Assembly: GCA_900313005.1 (NCBI GenBank)
Contig: ONZJ01000002.1
Location: forward strand, 293,001 to 357,000
DNA from: Rhodobacteraceae bacterium EL129
GTDB lineage: Bacteria > Pseudomonadota > Alphaproteobacteria > Rhodobacterales > Rhodobacteraceae
Length of the DNA stretch: 64,000 bases
Direction of reading: 5' to 3'
Shown in pieces: positions 18,639 through 26,896 of this stretch. Under the pieces are notes generated by a model that did not search any database, had not been told where the DNA came from, and worked only from the letters and a program-made list of their open reading frames with translations. The number at the start of each line of letters is the position of its first letter. The stretch's first letter is position 1. Made by a program: the position numbers and the translations under genes.

Positions 18639-18878
18639 ATGACCATCTTCACAAAACAAAATCTGTTCGTGGCCGCATCGGCCTTCGCTCTGGCTCTGAC
18701 CACGGCACCCACTAGCGCTTTCGCGCAAAGTTATGGCTCCCCAGTTCCTCCGACACTTGAATTCCCGGTGGACGGCGCCTTTGCGGACAAAGCAAAGGGC
18801 TGTTTCCTGTTCTTCTGCGCATCGGAGCCAGAGGTGGCTCAGGACATTACGTCTCCCGGGACAGTGGGGGGAGAATGA
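18639..18878 (+). CDS. Small exported protein with C-terminal cysteines
   Basis: A 79-residue protein with a signal peptide (about residues 1-29, ending TSAFA) and a mature chain of about 50 residues containing the GAF-type stretch FPVDGAFADKAK followed by CFLFFC. The two cysteines four residues apart could form a disulfide. Its stop codon overlaps an ATG of the next gene (ATGA at 18875), so the two are probably translated together. The family is not recognised; it is distantly similar to the 67-residue protein on the other side of the intergenic region. Confidence 0.62.
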   Translation: MTIFTKQNLFVAASAFALALTTAPTSAFAQSYGSPVPPTLEFPVDGAFADKAKGCFLFFCASEPEVAQDITSPGTVGGE

Positions 18879-18880
18879 AC

Positions 18881-19357
18881 ATGGCACGTTTGATGATCGC
18901 CGCCGCACTTTTTGCCACATCAGCAACCAGCGCAATTGCGGAAACCACCTTCGACATGACCGTGACAATGACCGCCACAACTGAGCGTCAAGTCACTGTA
19001 TTTTCGGAAGGCCACATGGCAATGCAACTTGTCAGTCAATACGATAAGTTTGAGGGTCCTGACGACAATCCGTTGAGCGGCATGATCGGCACATGCAGCG
19101 GCCACATGATCGTGCAAGTACCTGCGGCGAGCGGAAGTGGCCTTTGCACATTCAGCAATTACGCCGGTGACAACATGGTGACCAGCTACACAGTAACCGG
19201 ACTGAATCGCGACGGAGGTATTTCCGGAACATGGACCGCACAGGGTGGAACCGGAAAGATCGCAGGAGTGCAGGGTGGTGGCAGCTTCGTCAACTCGGCC
19301 GTTGCTGATGACGGAACCTTCAATCAACAAGTCACGGGGGCCTTCACGCTTCCCTGA
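18881..19357 (+). CDS. Exported protein, unknown
   Basis: A 158-residue protein with an N-terminal signal peptide (MARLMIAAALFATSATSAIA) and a beta-rich, Gly/Thr-rich mature domain that ends in VTGAFTLP. The pattern TGLNRDGGISGTW...GGTGKIAGVQGGGSF looks like a small beta-barrel or sandwich. The ATG at 18881 is chosen because the GGGGGGAG sequence is about 8 nt upstream; the alternative ATG at 18875 overlaps the previous stop. A single-gene role cannot be inferred. A LuxR regulator gene converges on it from the right. Confidence 0.7.
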   Translation: MARLMIAAALFATSATSAIAETTFDMTVTMTATTERQVTVFSEGHMAMQLVSQYDKFEGPDDNPLSGMIGTCSGHMIVQVPAASGSGLCTFSNYAGDNMVTSYTVTGLNRDGGISGTWTAQGGTGKIAGVQGGGSFVNSAVADDGTFNQQVTGAFTLP

Positions 19358-19380
19358 GCAGAGGTCGCGACCTTTGTGGA

Positions 19381-19411
19381 ATTGCCGGGCCCTAGTGGCT
19401 CGGCAATTTTT
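19381..19411. terminator. Hairpin terminator between convergent genes
   Basis: ATTGCCG (19381-19387) pairs with CGGCAAT (19401-19407), with a run of Ts to 19411 on the plus strand. It follows the exported-protein gene and contains the stop codon of the convergent LuxR gene in its loop, so it may act in both directions. Confidence 0.7.
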
Positions 19412-20618
19412 GTGTGCCGAACAGATGTGGGTCGTTGCCATCGAACATCGCACCGACTGTGCGGAACACAGACAGAGCCTCCGCCAATTCCCGCGTTGAT
19501 GTTACGCCAACTTTTTCATGCACGGCTTGGATCTGGTTGCGGATCGTCTTTTCCGCGCGCCCTTGCGCGTCGGCAATCTGCGCGGGCGATTGGCCGGCGA
19601 CCAATGCGCTGCATACGTCGGCCTCTCGATTGGTCAATCGAAAGATGTCCTGCAAGAGCCCGGTATTGACGGCCGCCTCGCCGGATGATCCCACAAATAC
19701 AGCATAAAGCTGACCCCGTTCGAACACGTCCTTCTCACTCTTGATATCTGTGATCATCGAGGGGCTGAACGGCGTGATGCATAGCGATACAGGTCCGTCC
19801 TCCAAATCCACGCGTAGCCCGCGCGGTTCGCTGTCGCGGTCGGACTCGCGCAGTGCCTTTTGGAAACCATCGTTGTCATGATCGTCGATCAAACTGATCC
19901 GGTTCGCGGACGAGCACTCGAACAAAGACGCGCGGTCGATCAGTCGTTGCCCTGCTGCATTGGTCATTTGCAACACACCGCTCGCGTCGATGATGATCAA
20001 TGGCAGCGCAATTGCGTCAAGGAACCCTTTGTAGGTTTCTGCCACTTCCTTGGCCATATAGAGCGCCCGCGCAATACGTGCGCCTCGCACAATATGCGGG
20101 GAAAGCAATCGCAAGAGCTTTGTCAGCCCGTCGTAATCAGGCAAGGGGTTCGCGTGTTCGAGCTCGAGGAAGTTGAGTGTGGCGTAACGGCTGCCGCTGA
20201 CTGCGAATACGATGCCGGTCCAATGGCCACAGCCCAATTGCTTTAGGCCATGCTTGTAAATACCGGAGTTTCGCAACTCTTCGTCTGTCATGACATTGCG
20301 AGAGATGCGCGGTGCGCCCGGATTCGGTGTGTCGTTGACCGTTATCTTCCGAAATGACTCGGTCACGTCATCAGGAGCACTGTAGCGTCCCTCGTCTGTA
20401 ACCGTTTCGTAGATGTCTTGCTGTGGCTGCTCGACAAAGTTGCCAGGGTTGTACATGCCCAAAACCTTTGGTCCGTCGAACGTATAGCTCATGCTCAGGA
20501 AACCGGGAAACAGCTCGTGAATACGACGCTGAAAGCTGGACCATTGCTGCGGCTCCAGCGCGCTGTCATAGACCAGTCCGATCAGGTCGCTTAATTCCTG
20601 CGCCTCGATGTCGTACAT
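19392..20618 (-). CDS. LuxR-family transcriptional regulator with PAS-like domain
   Basis: A 408-residue regulator. The C-terminal LuxR/GerE helix-turn-helix runs from LTNREADVCSALVAGQSPAQIAD through KTIRNQIQAVHEKVGV at about residues 340-395. The middle (residues 200-300) includes a PAS-like segment with PLIIIDASGVLQMTNAAGQ. No receiver domain is visible, so it is not a classical response regulator. The ATG at 20618 (MYDIEAQELSDLIG) is used; an open extension upstream lacks family character. An acyl-CoA ligase lies upstream on the same strand with a 256-bp gap. The target genes are unknown. Confidence 0.82.
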   Translation of the reverse strand: MYDIEAQELSDLIGLVYDSALEPQQWSSFQRRIHELFPGFLSMSYTFDGPKVLGMYNPGNFVEQPQQDIYETVTDEGRYSAPDDVTESFRKITVNDTPNPGAPRISRNVMTDEELRNSGIYKHGLKQLGCGHWTGIVFAVSGSRYATLNFLELEHANPLPDYDGLTKLLRLLSPHIVRGARIARALYMAKEVAETYKGFLDAIALPLIIIDASGVLQMTNAAGQRLIDRASLFECSSANRISLIDDHDNDGFQKALRESDRDSEPRGLRVDLEDGPVSLCITPFSPSMITDIKSEKDVFERGQLYAVFVGSSGEAAVNTGLLQDIFRLTNREADVCSALVAGQSPAQIADAQGRAEKTIRNQIQAVHEKVGVTSTRELAEALSVFRTVGAMFDGNDPHLFGTQKLPSH

Positions 20619-20874
20619 GCTTTGCAGTCCCTTCCCCTCGTTCCGTGACCCTAATTGCTCACAAGCCCGTCTGTCCAGATTCAGCGATCTGCGGCGCAGC
20701 GGTGTTCGGAGATTGGAGAACGGCACACAACCGCCCTCCAATTTTCTGGTGGCAACACAATCGGGCGCGCCACGTCCCTTCGCTTCAGTGACCAGTTCGT
20801 AAGAGGACTGGTGCCGGTAAATCGGGTTGAGGCCCTTCGGCGCGAACAGATGCAGCCTGCACCGGCCGGGGTCA

Positions 20875-22572
20875 TTATTGCAGGAAGGTCTCTCTCAGTT
20901 CCCGGCGCAAGACCTTGCCCGATAGCGTCACGGGCACTTCGTCCACAAACCGGATAATCTTCGGTATCTTGTAGTTGGTCAGACCCTTCCGGCAGGCGGC
21001 CAAGACCGCGTCTTCGGTCACGGTGTCATCCGCGCGAACCACGAAAGCCGCTGGCACCTCGCCTGTTGTGTCATCCGGAATACCGACCACACCGACCTGA
21101 GCGACGCCTGGCATTTGGGAAATCGTGTTCTCGATTTCATTTGGGGCCACGTTGAAGCCTGAGACAAGGATCATATCCTTCTTGCGATCCACGATCTCGA
21201 TGAAACCATCCGCATCCATGACGCCGATATCCCCAGAGTAAAGCCACCCATCGACGATCGTTTCCCTGGTTGCATCGGGTCGGTTCAGATATCCAGTCAT
21301 CAAGGTCGGACCGCGCCCTATGATTTCACCGGGCTGGCCCTGTGCCACGTCTTTGCCCGCGTCATCCACGATACGAACTTCCGTTCCAGGGACCGGAATG
21401 CCAACGTACCCAAACCTGTTATCCTCCACCGGATTACACAAAAGCACACCGGCACATTCGGTCATGCCATAGGCCTGACATATTTCAATTCCGGTTTTTT
21501 CCTTAAACTTCTTCGCGACCCCGGTAGTCTGGGCCGCACCCCCAGATGCGCAAAACCGAATATTTTGCACCATTTCCTTCTTGAACCAATCCTCGGTCAG
21601 CAACGCAGCAAACAGCGTGTTGATCCCGATCAACCATGTCAAATTGTGCCGCTCAAATGCGGGTTTCAGATTGGAAAGTGGCCGCGGGCTGGGGACAAGA
21701 ACATTATGTGCTCCTATCCGCAGGCCCGCGATGAAAATCAATGTAAAGGCGGTAATGTGATAGAGCGGCAGAACCACCAGCGAGGTTTCACCGTCCGGCG
21801 CCATGAGACTTTCAACCACCAGTTCTGCCTGATAGGCATTGGCCACGACCGCCTGATGGCTCAGCTCAGCCCCCTTACTGCGCCCGGTTGTTCCGCTTGT
21901 GTATTGATAGAGCGCCGTATCGGTGGGTTTGACATGGGCCGTATAGGCCGCAATATCTGCCGCGCCAGCCCGGGCGCGTCCCGCCTCGAGCGCGGTCTTG
22001 AATGTCACATGATCCGTCCGCATCGGTGGGATCATCTTTTTCACCCGCTTCAGGACAAAACCCAGGAGCGCGCGTTTCAGCGGCGGGAAAAACTCAAGCA
22101 AGGACAGGGTAACAACATGACGCACCGCCGTGTTTTGGATCACCTCATCTACTTTGTCGCCGAATAGGTCAATAATCACCAGGGCTTGCGCGTTGCTGTC
22201 GCTCAGTTGATGCTCCATTTCCGGTGCCGTGTAGAGCGGGTTGATATTGGTGCCGATGCACCCCGCCTTTGCAATGCCCAACGAGGCCACCCCGAAGCCA
22301 ATGCAATTCGCGGACATCAATGCAACCGTGTCACCTGAATTGAGGTTCAGAACCTCACGCAAATAGACGGCAAAATACTCGGCCTGCTGTTGTAATTCTG
22401 AAAACGTGATCGAGGTTTCGGCCCCAGTCGGCAAGATTGTCGTAAGCGCCTTTCTGCTGCCATGTGTCTCTACGCTGGCATCCAGCATGGTTGCAATGGT
22501 TTGTGCTCCCATATTGGCGAGATCGAAATTCTGCGCCTCTTCCGAGTAGTATTTGTTCCAAAGTTGTTCCAT
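20875..22572 (-). CDS. AMP-binding acyl-CoA ligase (FadD-like)
   Basis: A 565-residue adenylate-forming enzyme that activates a carboxylic acid, probably a fatty acid, to its CoA thioester. The P-loop motif YTSGTTGRSKG is near residue 220. Motif A5 is YGMTECAG near 365, A7/A8 are YSGDIGVMDADGFIEIVDRKKDMI, and the catalytic lysine lies in LSGKVLRREL near the C-terminus. GGGGGGA precedes the ATG. The short hydrophobic stretch LLEFFPPLKRALLGF in the linker suits long-chain acyl-CoA ligases. No beta-oxidation gene is adjacent, so the physiological substrate is open. Confidence 0.88.
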   Translation of the reverse strand: MEQLWNKYYSEEAQNFDLANMGAQTIATMLDASVETHGSRKALTTILPTGAETSITFSELQQQAEYFAVYLREVLNLNSGDTVALMSANCIGFGVASLGIAKAGCIGTNINPLYTAPEMEHQLSDSNAQALVIIDLFGDKVDEVIQNTAVRHVVTLSLLEFFPPLKRALLGFVLKRVKKMIPPMRTDHVTFKTALEAGRARAGAADIAAYTAHVKPTDTALYQYTSGTTGRSKGAELSHQAVVANAYQAELVVESLMAPDGETSLVVLPLYHITAFTLIFIAGLRIGAHNVLVPSPRPLSNLKPAFERHNLTWLIGINTLFAALLTEDWFKKEMVQNIRFCASGGAAQTTGVAKKFKEKTGIEICQAYGMTECAGVLLCNPVEDNRFGYVGIPVPGTEVRIVDDAGKDVAQGQPGEIIGRGPTLMTGYLNRPDATRETIVDGWLYSGDIGVMDADGFIEIVDRKKDMILVSGFNVAPNEIENTISQMPGVAQVGVVGIPDDTTGEVPAAFVVRADDTVTEDAVLAACRKGLTNYKIPKIIRFVDEVPVTLSGKVLRRELRETFLQ

Positions 22573-23057
22573 AAATGTCCCCCCAGTAGTTCAACCTTGA
22601 TCTATGCGGGAGCTGTAAATCTGAATCACCCCACATCTCTCAGTAAGGTAATCTTAGCATATCAGATGAGAGCATTCGGGACTCGTGGAATGTGAATGAT
22701 CGAGGAATTGTTCTTCCCTGTGTCCAACTGGGCTTGAGCCTTACAAGTAAATTCCCACAACAGCTGTTTATTTATGAATGCAAAACATCTCGAAATTCTC
22801 CAAAGCACGGTAGCGGTCAATGGCACGATTGCAGTTAATTCACGCTTTGTCCGCACACCGGACCTCAGAGGTCTATATTCACAGCCTTTGCCCAACTGAA
22901 TTCGTCAGATGACGGCTTTGAGCCCAGAGTGACCAATGCCGCAGTCTGCGCCAATGGCCGAAGATCACACATTCTGAACATTCTATTTTGAAAATCAACG
23001 CCTCGGTTTCGACGGGACGCATTGTAGAATAAGAAAGTTCAGATAGTATTTTGTCCT
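22573..23057. other. Intergenic region with a dispersed repeat fragment
   Basis: A 485-bp, AT-richer gap between the acyl-CoA ligase and the response regulator gene. No convincing gene was found. Around 22913-22937 the text CGGCTTTGAGCCCAGAGTGA resembles the left side of the inverted-repeat element at 35335-35387 (CCGCTTTGAGCCCAAAGTGA), so a decayed dispersed repeat is likely. The promoter of the two-component operon should lie in the last 100 bp. Confidence 0.5.
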
Positions 23058-23735
23058 ATGAAAATCTTGCTTGCAGAAGACGATGTCACGTCTGCCGAAT
23101 ACGTTAAGAAGGGCTTGGTTGAACAGGGTTTCGTCGTCGACTGGGTGACCGACGGTCGTGAAGCTTTGACCCATTGTCTCTACAACGAGGTCGATCTTTT
23201 GATCGCGGACCGCATGATGCCTGGTATGGACGGGCTTTCGCTTGTGAAATCGCTGCGCTCGGCCAAAGTTGATCTTCCTGTTATTTTCCTAACGGCTTTG
23301 TCCGATGTTGAGGATCGAGTTGATGGCTTGATGGCCGGGGGCGACGATTACATGGTCAAGCCGTTTCATTTTTCCGAACTCCTCGCGCGGATCACGGCAC
23401 TATCGAGACGTCCAAAGGCAGCAGCGCAAAACACGACACTGACCGTGCATGATCTGACCCTAAACCTGCTTGAACGAACCGCCAATCGGCAAGGCCAAAC
23501 GATCGAACTGCATAATAAGGAGTTTGCGTTGCTTCAGCTTCTGATGGAAAACGCCGGGCGCGTGATTAGCCGCACATTGATTCTTGAACGGGTTTGGGAT
23601 TTCAGTTTTGACCCCGGAACGTCTGTGGTTGAAACTCATGTCAGCAAATTGCGCCAGAAGATCGACAAACCTTTTGATGTGCCGTTGCTCCATACTATGC
23701 GCGGAATGGGATACACGATCCGTGCTCCTAGGTAG
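23058..23735 (+). CDS. OmpR-family response regulator
   Basis: A 225-residue two-component response regulator. The receiver domain occupies about residues 1-115, with acidic E7/D8, the phospho-acceptor D51 in LLIADRMMPGMDG, the conserved Thr in FLTALS and Lys in MVKPF. The C-terminal winged-helix DNA-binding domain ends with the family signature VETHVSKLRQKI...IRGMGY-like segment. It belongs to the QseB/TctD-like group. It is followed directly by its histidine kinase, whose probable GTG start overlaps its 3' end by 14 bp. The regulon is unknown; the marC-cls-mscS group 1.5 kb downstream is a candidate by position only. Confidence 0.92.
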   Translation: MKILLAEDDVTSAEYVKKGLVEQGFVVDWVTDGREALTHCLYNEVDLLIADRMMPGMDGLSLVKSLRSAKVDLPVIFLTALSDVEDRVDGLMAGGDDYMVKPFHFSELLARITALSRRPKAAAQNTTLTVHDLTLNLLERTANRQGQTIELHNKEFALLQLLMENAGRVISRTLILERVWDFSFDPGTSVVETHVSKLRQKIDKPFDVPLLHTMRGMGYTIRAPR

Positions 23736-25083
23736 CTTGATCCGCAGCGAGCCGTTCAAAGCCACGCTTCGGGTACTAAGCGTCTTTTTGGTTTTGTTTG
23801 CCTTGGCATCTTGGGCGCTCGTCAAATCGGTAGAGGCAACCTTGCACGACGATTTACAAGCGCTCATCCAAGTTGAGACAGAGTTGTTGAATCAGATCTA
23901 TCGGGATGAGGGTAAATCGGGTCTACTTGATGCGATAAATGAAATGGGATTCCATGGTCGCGCGCCAGACCGTGTCTACGGCCTTTTTGATGAGCAGAAC
24001 CTCAACCTCACGGGTCCGATCTCCGCTCGACCAGATTTCATTGGCTTTGATACGCGCGAACTTAGCATTCTGAGCCGCGGCCAAATAGCTGGACGATTTT
24101 TCTTGCGGGTTGACCGCTTTGATGCACTCACCGTCGTTGTAGGTCGCAATGGAGACATGATTGCGCACGCCCGGCAACGGCTGATCTACGGACTGGTCCT
24201 CTTTGGTGCATTGCTTGCTGTGTCTACCCTACTTCTGGGACTTAGGGCGGCGGGTCGATCACAGCAACGGCTGGATGAAATTGAGGCCGCATTGCGGAAT
24301 GTATCAGCAGGACAATTGGATGCGCGACTGCCCGTCGGCACGAAGAACGACCAGTTTGATCGTGTGGCGAAGCGGATGAATACCAATCTAGAGCGATTGG
24401 AGCGACTTGTATCCAGCGTGAAAACCACTGCTTCAGCCATTGCGCACGACCTAAAGACCCCGCTGTCCCATGCGCAGATCGCTATTCACCAAGCAGCGGA
24501 TGCCGTCGCAGGCAATGATGTGGCCAGAGACAAGGTTGGCGATGCGCTTGCTGAAACAGATAAACTTAACACGCTTTTTGATACGATCCTGCGCTTGTCG
24601 CGTATTCAAACTTCAAAAGATTGCAGTATGTTCAGACTGGCTTCGTTGAAAGACATCACCAACAAGGCGATCACCTTCTTTGAACCCGTGGCTGAGGAGA
24701 ATGGGCAAACCCTGACACTCATCGGCGCAGACGCGCAGATCGATGCGGATCCGGATTTGATCCAACAGGCCGTGATCAACCTCGTTCAAAACGCCTGTGT
24801 CCATGCGGGACCCAAAGCAAAGATAGAGGCCATTATTGCCTCCGAAAAAGGCGCTGTCTCATTGACGATCAGGGATACAGGGCCTGGCATCCCAGAGGAT
24901 AGCATTGAAGCCGTTCTTGACCCTTTTGTGCGCGGTGCACCTGATCGCGGCACCCCCGGCCATGGTTTGGGTTTGGCAATGGTTCGGGCAATTGCTGAGT
25001 TACATGATGCCAAAATGACCTTGGAAAACTCTTCTACCGGATTCGAAGTTTCGTTGAAATTTCCAATTCTCAAGAATTTCTGA
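23722..25083 (+). CDS. Sensor histidine kinase
   Basis: A 453-residue membrane sensor kinase. TM1 lies near residues 16-34, a periplasmic domain follows (about 36-160), then TM2 (about 163-185) and a HAMP linker. The HisKA box has its phosphoacceptor His in SAIAHDLKTPLSHAQ. The ATPase domain has the N box (NLVQNACVHA), G1 (DTGPGIPE) and G2 (GTPGHGLGLAMV). The start is taken as GTG 23722, which gives a short cytoplasmic tail before TM1; an in-frame TTG at 23737 and an upstream ATG at 23677 are alternatives. It pairs with the preceding response regulator. Confidence 0.9.
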   Translation: MLLGSLIRSEPFKATLRVLSVFLVLFALASWALVKSVEATLHDDLQALIQVETELLNQIYRDEGKSGLLDAINEMGFHGRAPDRVYGLFDEQNLNLTGPISARPDFIGFDTRELSILSRGQIAGRFFLRVDRFDALTVVVGRNGDMIAHARQRLIYGLVLFGALLAVSTLLLGLRAAGRSQQRLDEIEAALRNVSAGQLDARLPVGTKNDQFDRVAKRMNTNLERLERLVSSVKTTASAIAHDLKTPLSHAQIAIHQAADAVAGNDVARDKVGDALAETDKLNTLFDTILRLSRIQTSKDCSMFRLASLKDITNKAITFFEPVAEENGQTLTLIGADAQIDADPDLIQQAVINLVQNACVHAGPKAKIEAIIASEKGAVSLTIRDTGPGIPEDSIEAVLDPFVRGAPDRGTPGHGLGLAMVRAIAELHDAKMTLENSSTGFEVSLKFPILKNF

Positions 25084-25206
25084 ATCTGGCGATAAGTTCA
25101 CGCAATCAAACTAAGTCAAAACTCAACTTGTACTGAGTGGCGTTTTACCCCCCGCAGACGCCGTTCAACTTCCTCCAGTCGCAACGACGACCACCCACGG
25201 AGGACG

Positions 25207-25248
25207 CGCTCTGCCTGTTCAGGGAGGTCAGGCAGAGCGTGCTTTTTC
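25207..25248 (+). terminator. Rho-independent terminator
   Basis: An 11-bp perfect stem (25207-25217 with 25229-25239), an 11-nt loop and a CTTTTTC tract ending at 25248. It lies 120 bp after the kinase gene and just before marC, so it separates the two-component operon from the marC operon. It may also end a short RNA from the 25.1-25.2 kb interval. Confidence 0.75.
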
Positions 25249-25294
25249 ATTTGAGATGCTTGGCGTAGAGTTGAGAAAAACCAGAGATACTAAC

Positions 25295-25927
25295 ATGGAT
25301 TACGCCGAACTTACCAAAGCTTTTGGGGCTTTTTTTGCGATCATGAATCCGTTCGTGAACCTGCCGATATTTCTGGCTTTGACAACAGGTTTCACAGTGG
25401 CACAGCAACGCACACTCGCCTTTAAGATCATGATATTTTCGGCAATTATGTGTGTGATCATCTTGTTCGCGGGACAACAGATCATCGGCTTCTTTGGTAT
25501 TAATGTTGATCAGTTTCGGATCGCAGGCGGTATCGTTTTGACCCATATCGCGTGGTCAATGCTGAACGGAAATAGCATAACATCGCACCACGGTACCGAA
25601 AAAGAACAGGATCATATGCAAGATCTATCGGGCCTTGCGTTTTACCCGATCACCTTTCCGATGATCGTCGGACCGGGCACAATCGCAACGCTCGTAATCT
25701 ATGCCGGACACGCAAAGGGGATGACCGGTCTGATTGCAGTCAGTGGTGTCGTCGGCGTCATTCTGGCGATGTTGTTTGTCGTGCTGTTTTTCGCATCATT
25801 CTTTGGCAAAGTTCTGAGCGACACGATGCGCGTCATCATGACCCGTTTGATGGGAATGATCTTACTGGCCATCGCGGTTGAGATGATTGTCGAGGGCACA
25901 AAAGCCGTTCTTCCGGGACTGGCATAA
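25295..25927 (+). CDS. MarC-family integral membrane protein
   Basis: A 210-residue protein with about six membrane helices. The N-terminal ELTKAFGAFFAIMNPFVNLPIF segment, spanning residues 4-25, is the hallmark of the MarC/UPF0056 family, and the conserved FPMIVGPGTIATLV motif follows in the second half. MarC proteins are of unknown function despite an old link to multiple antibiotic resistance. The ATG at 25295 fits the family start better than the upstream ATG at 25256. It opens a tight gene run: yrhK (9-bp gap), EEP (3-bp gap), cls (overlap), mscS and a permease. Confidence 0.85.
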   Translation: MDYAELTKAFGAFFAIMNPFVNLPIFLALTTGFTVAQQRTLAFKIMIFSAIMCVIILFAGQQIIGFFGINVDQFRIAGGIVLTHIAWSMLNGNSITSHHGTEKEQDHMQDLSGLAFYPITFPMIVGPGTIATLVIYAGHAKGMTGLIAVSGVVGVILAMLFVVLFFASFFGKVLSDTMRVIMTRLMGMILLAIAVEMIVEGTKAVLPGLA

Positions 25928-25936
25928 GGGGCTAAG

Positions 25937-26209
25937 ATGAAACTATTCAATCCAGACAACCATACTAAATCCGAGGATCACAAACGGCTCTATGCAATGT
26001 GTGAAATGGCCTACACAGTGGTCGATTTCTCTGCGGCGGCGCTTTTTGTCATCGGAAGTTTTCTGTTCTTGAATGAAAGCACAACCTACTTTGGAACCTG
26101 GCTTTTTGTCGTTGGGTCTGCGGCGTTTGGACTGCGTCCCACAATCAAGCTTTACCGTGAAATCGGATATCTCAGGCTTGGTGATTATGACGACATTGCC
26201 AAAGGATGA
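25937..26209 (+). CDS. YrhK-domain protein
   Basis: A 90-residue protein with two membrane helices (about residues 27-47 and 52-70) and the YrhK domain pattern ALFVIGSFLF...GTWLFVVGSAAF...RPTIKLYRE. The family is found near stress and envelope genes but has no assigned biochemical role. It follows marC by 9 bp and precedes the EEP gene by 3 bp, consistent with one transcript. Confidence 0.82.
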   Translation: MKLFNPDNHTKSEDHKRLYAMCEMAYTVVDFSAAALFVIGSFLFLNESTTYFGTWLFVVGSAAFGLRPTIKLYREIGYLRLGDYDDIAKG

Positions 26210-26212
26210 AAT

Positions 26213-26896
26213 GTGCGAGTCGCAAGTTACAACATACGCAAAGCAATTGGGCTGGACTGGCGGCGTGACCCCCAACGGATTGTTGATGTGCTTGGCGAAA
26301 TAGATGCCGATGTTGTGGTCTTGCAAGAAGCAGACAAGCGGATCGGCTCTCGTGCGGGAGTATTGCCGCTTGATCGCTTAGAATCTGAACTCGGGCTTAC
26401 GCCATCTGATGTCTCTCTCCGCCCCCTCAGTCATGGGTGGCATGGAAACGCGATCCTTTTGAAGTCGAAGTTCACAGATCACACGTCACACCGTATCGAC
26501 TTGCCATCAACAGAGCCGCGCGGTGCTGTTTCCGTCCGTCTACATGATCCGCAGATCGAGATCATTGGCGTTCACCTTGGACTTACGACTGGCATGCGTC
26601 GCAAACAGATGCGGGCCTTGCAAGATGTGCTGCATGGTCGGAACCACCCTGTCTTGTTGGCTGGTGATTTTAACGAATGGAATGCAAAGCGCGTCGTATT
26701 CGAGGCACCAGCAACGGTTGTTTCACCGGGCTTCAGCTTTCATGCGGCACGCCCCACGACCGCGCTTGATCGCTTTGTCCTAAGTCGCGGATTGCGATCG
26801 GTTTCAAGTCACGTCCATCATTCCGCACTTTCAAAACGCGCCTCGGATCATTTGCCAGTGGTGATTGACCTCGCATTCACGGAGACAGCCCATTGA
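26213..26896 (+). CDS. Endonuclease/exonuclease/phosphatase (EEP) family protein
   Basis: A 227-residue metal-dependent hydrolase of the EEP fold. Motifs in order are SYNIRK (N-terminal Asn), LQEAD (metal-binding Glu), a GVHLGL segment, LAGDFNEW (catalytic Asp/Asn) and SDHLPVVIDL (C-terminal Asp-His). Translation starts at GTG 26213. It overlaps the downstream cardiolipin synthase gene by 4 bp. An EEP gene next to a cls gene is also seen in the E. coli ybhP-clsB pair, so a role linked to phospholipid metabolism is plausible. The substrate may be a phosphoester of a lipid or nucleic acid. Confidence 0.82.
   Translation: MRVASYNIRKAIGLDWRRDPQRIVDVLGEIDADVVVLQEADKRIGSRAGVLPLDRLESELGLTPSDVSLRPLSHGWHGNAILLKSKFTDHTSHRIDLPSTEPRGAVSVRLHDPQIEIIGVHLGLTTGMRRKQMRALQDVLHGRNHPVLLAGDFNEWNAKRVVFEAPATVVSPGFSFHAARPTTALDRFVLSRGLRSVSSHVHHSALSKRASDHLPVVIDLAFTETAH

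Noticed and set aside
20655..20957. Possible transposase remnant between the LuxR gene and the acyl-CoA ligase
   Set aside because: Several short frames exist in the 256-bp gap, but none shows a DDE or other transposase motif, and no terminal repeats were seen.
22662..22895. 77-codon frame on the minus strand in the gap before the two-component system
   Set aside because: No family resemblance, no ribosome binding site, and composition like intergenic DNA.
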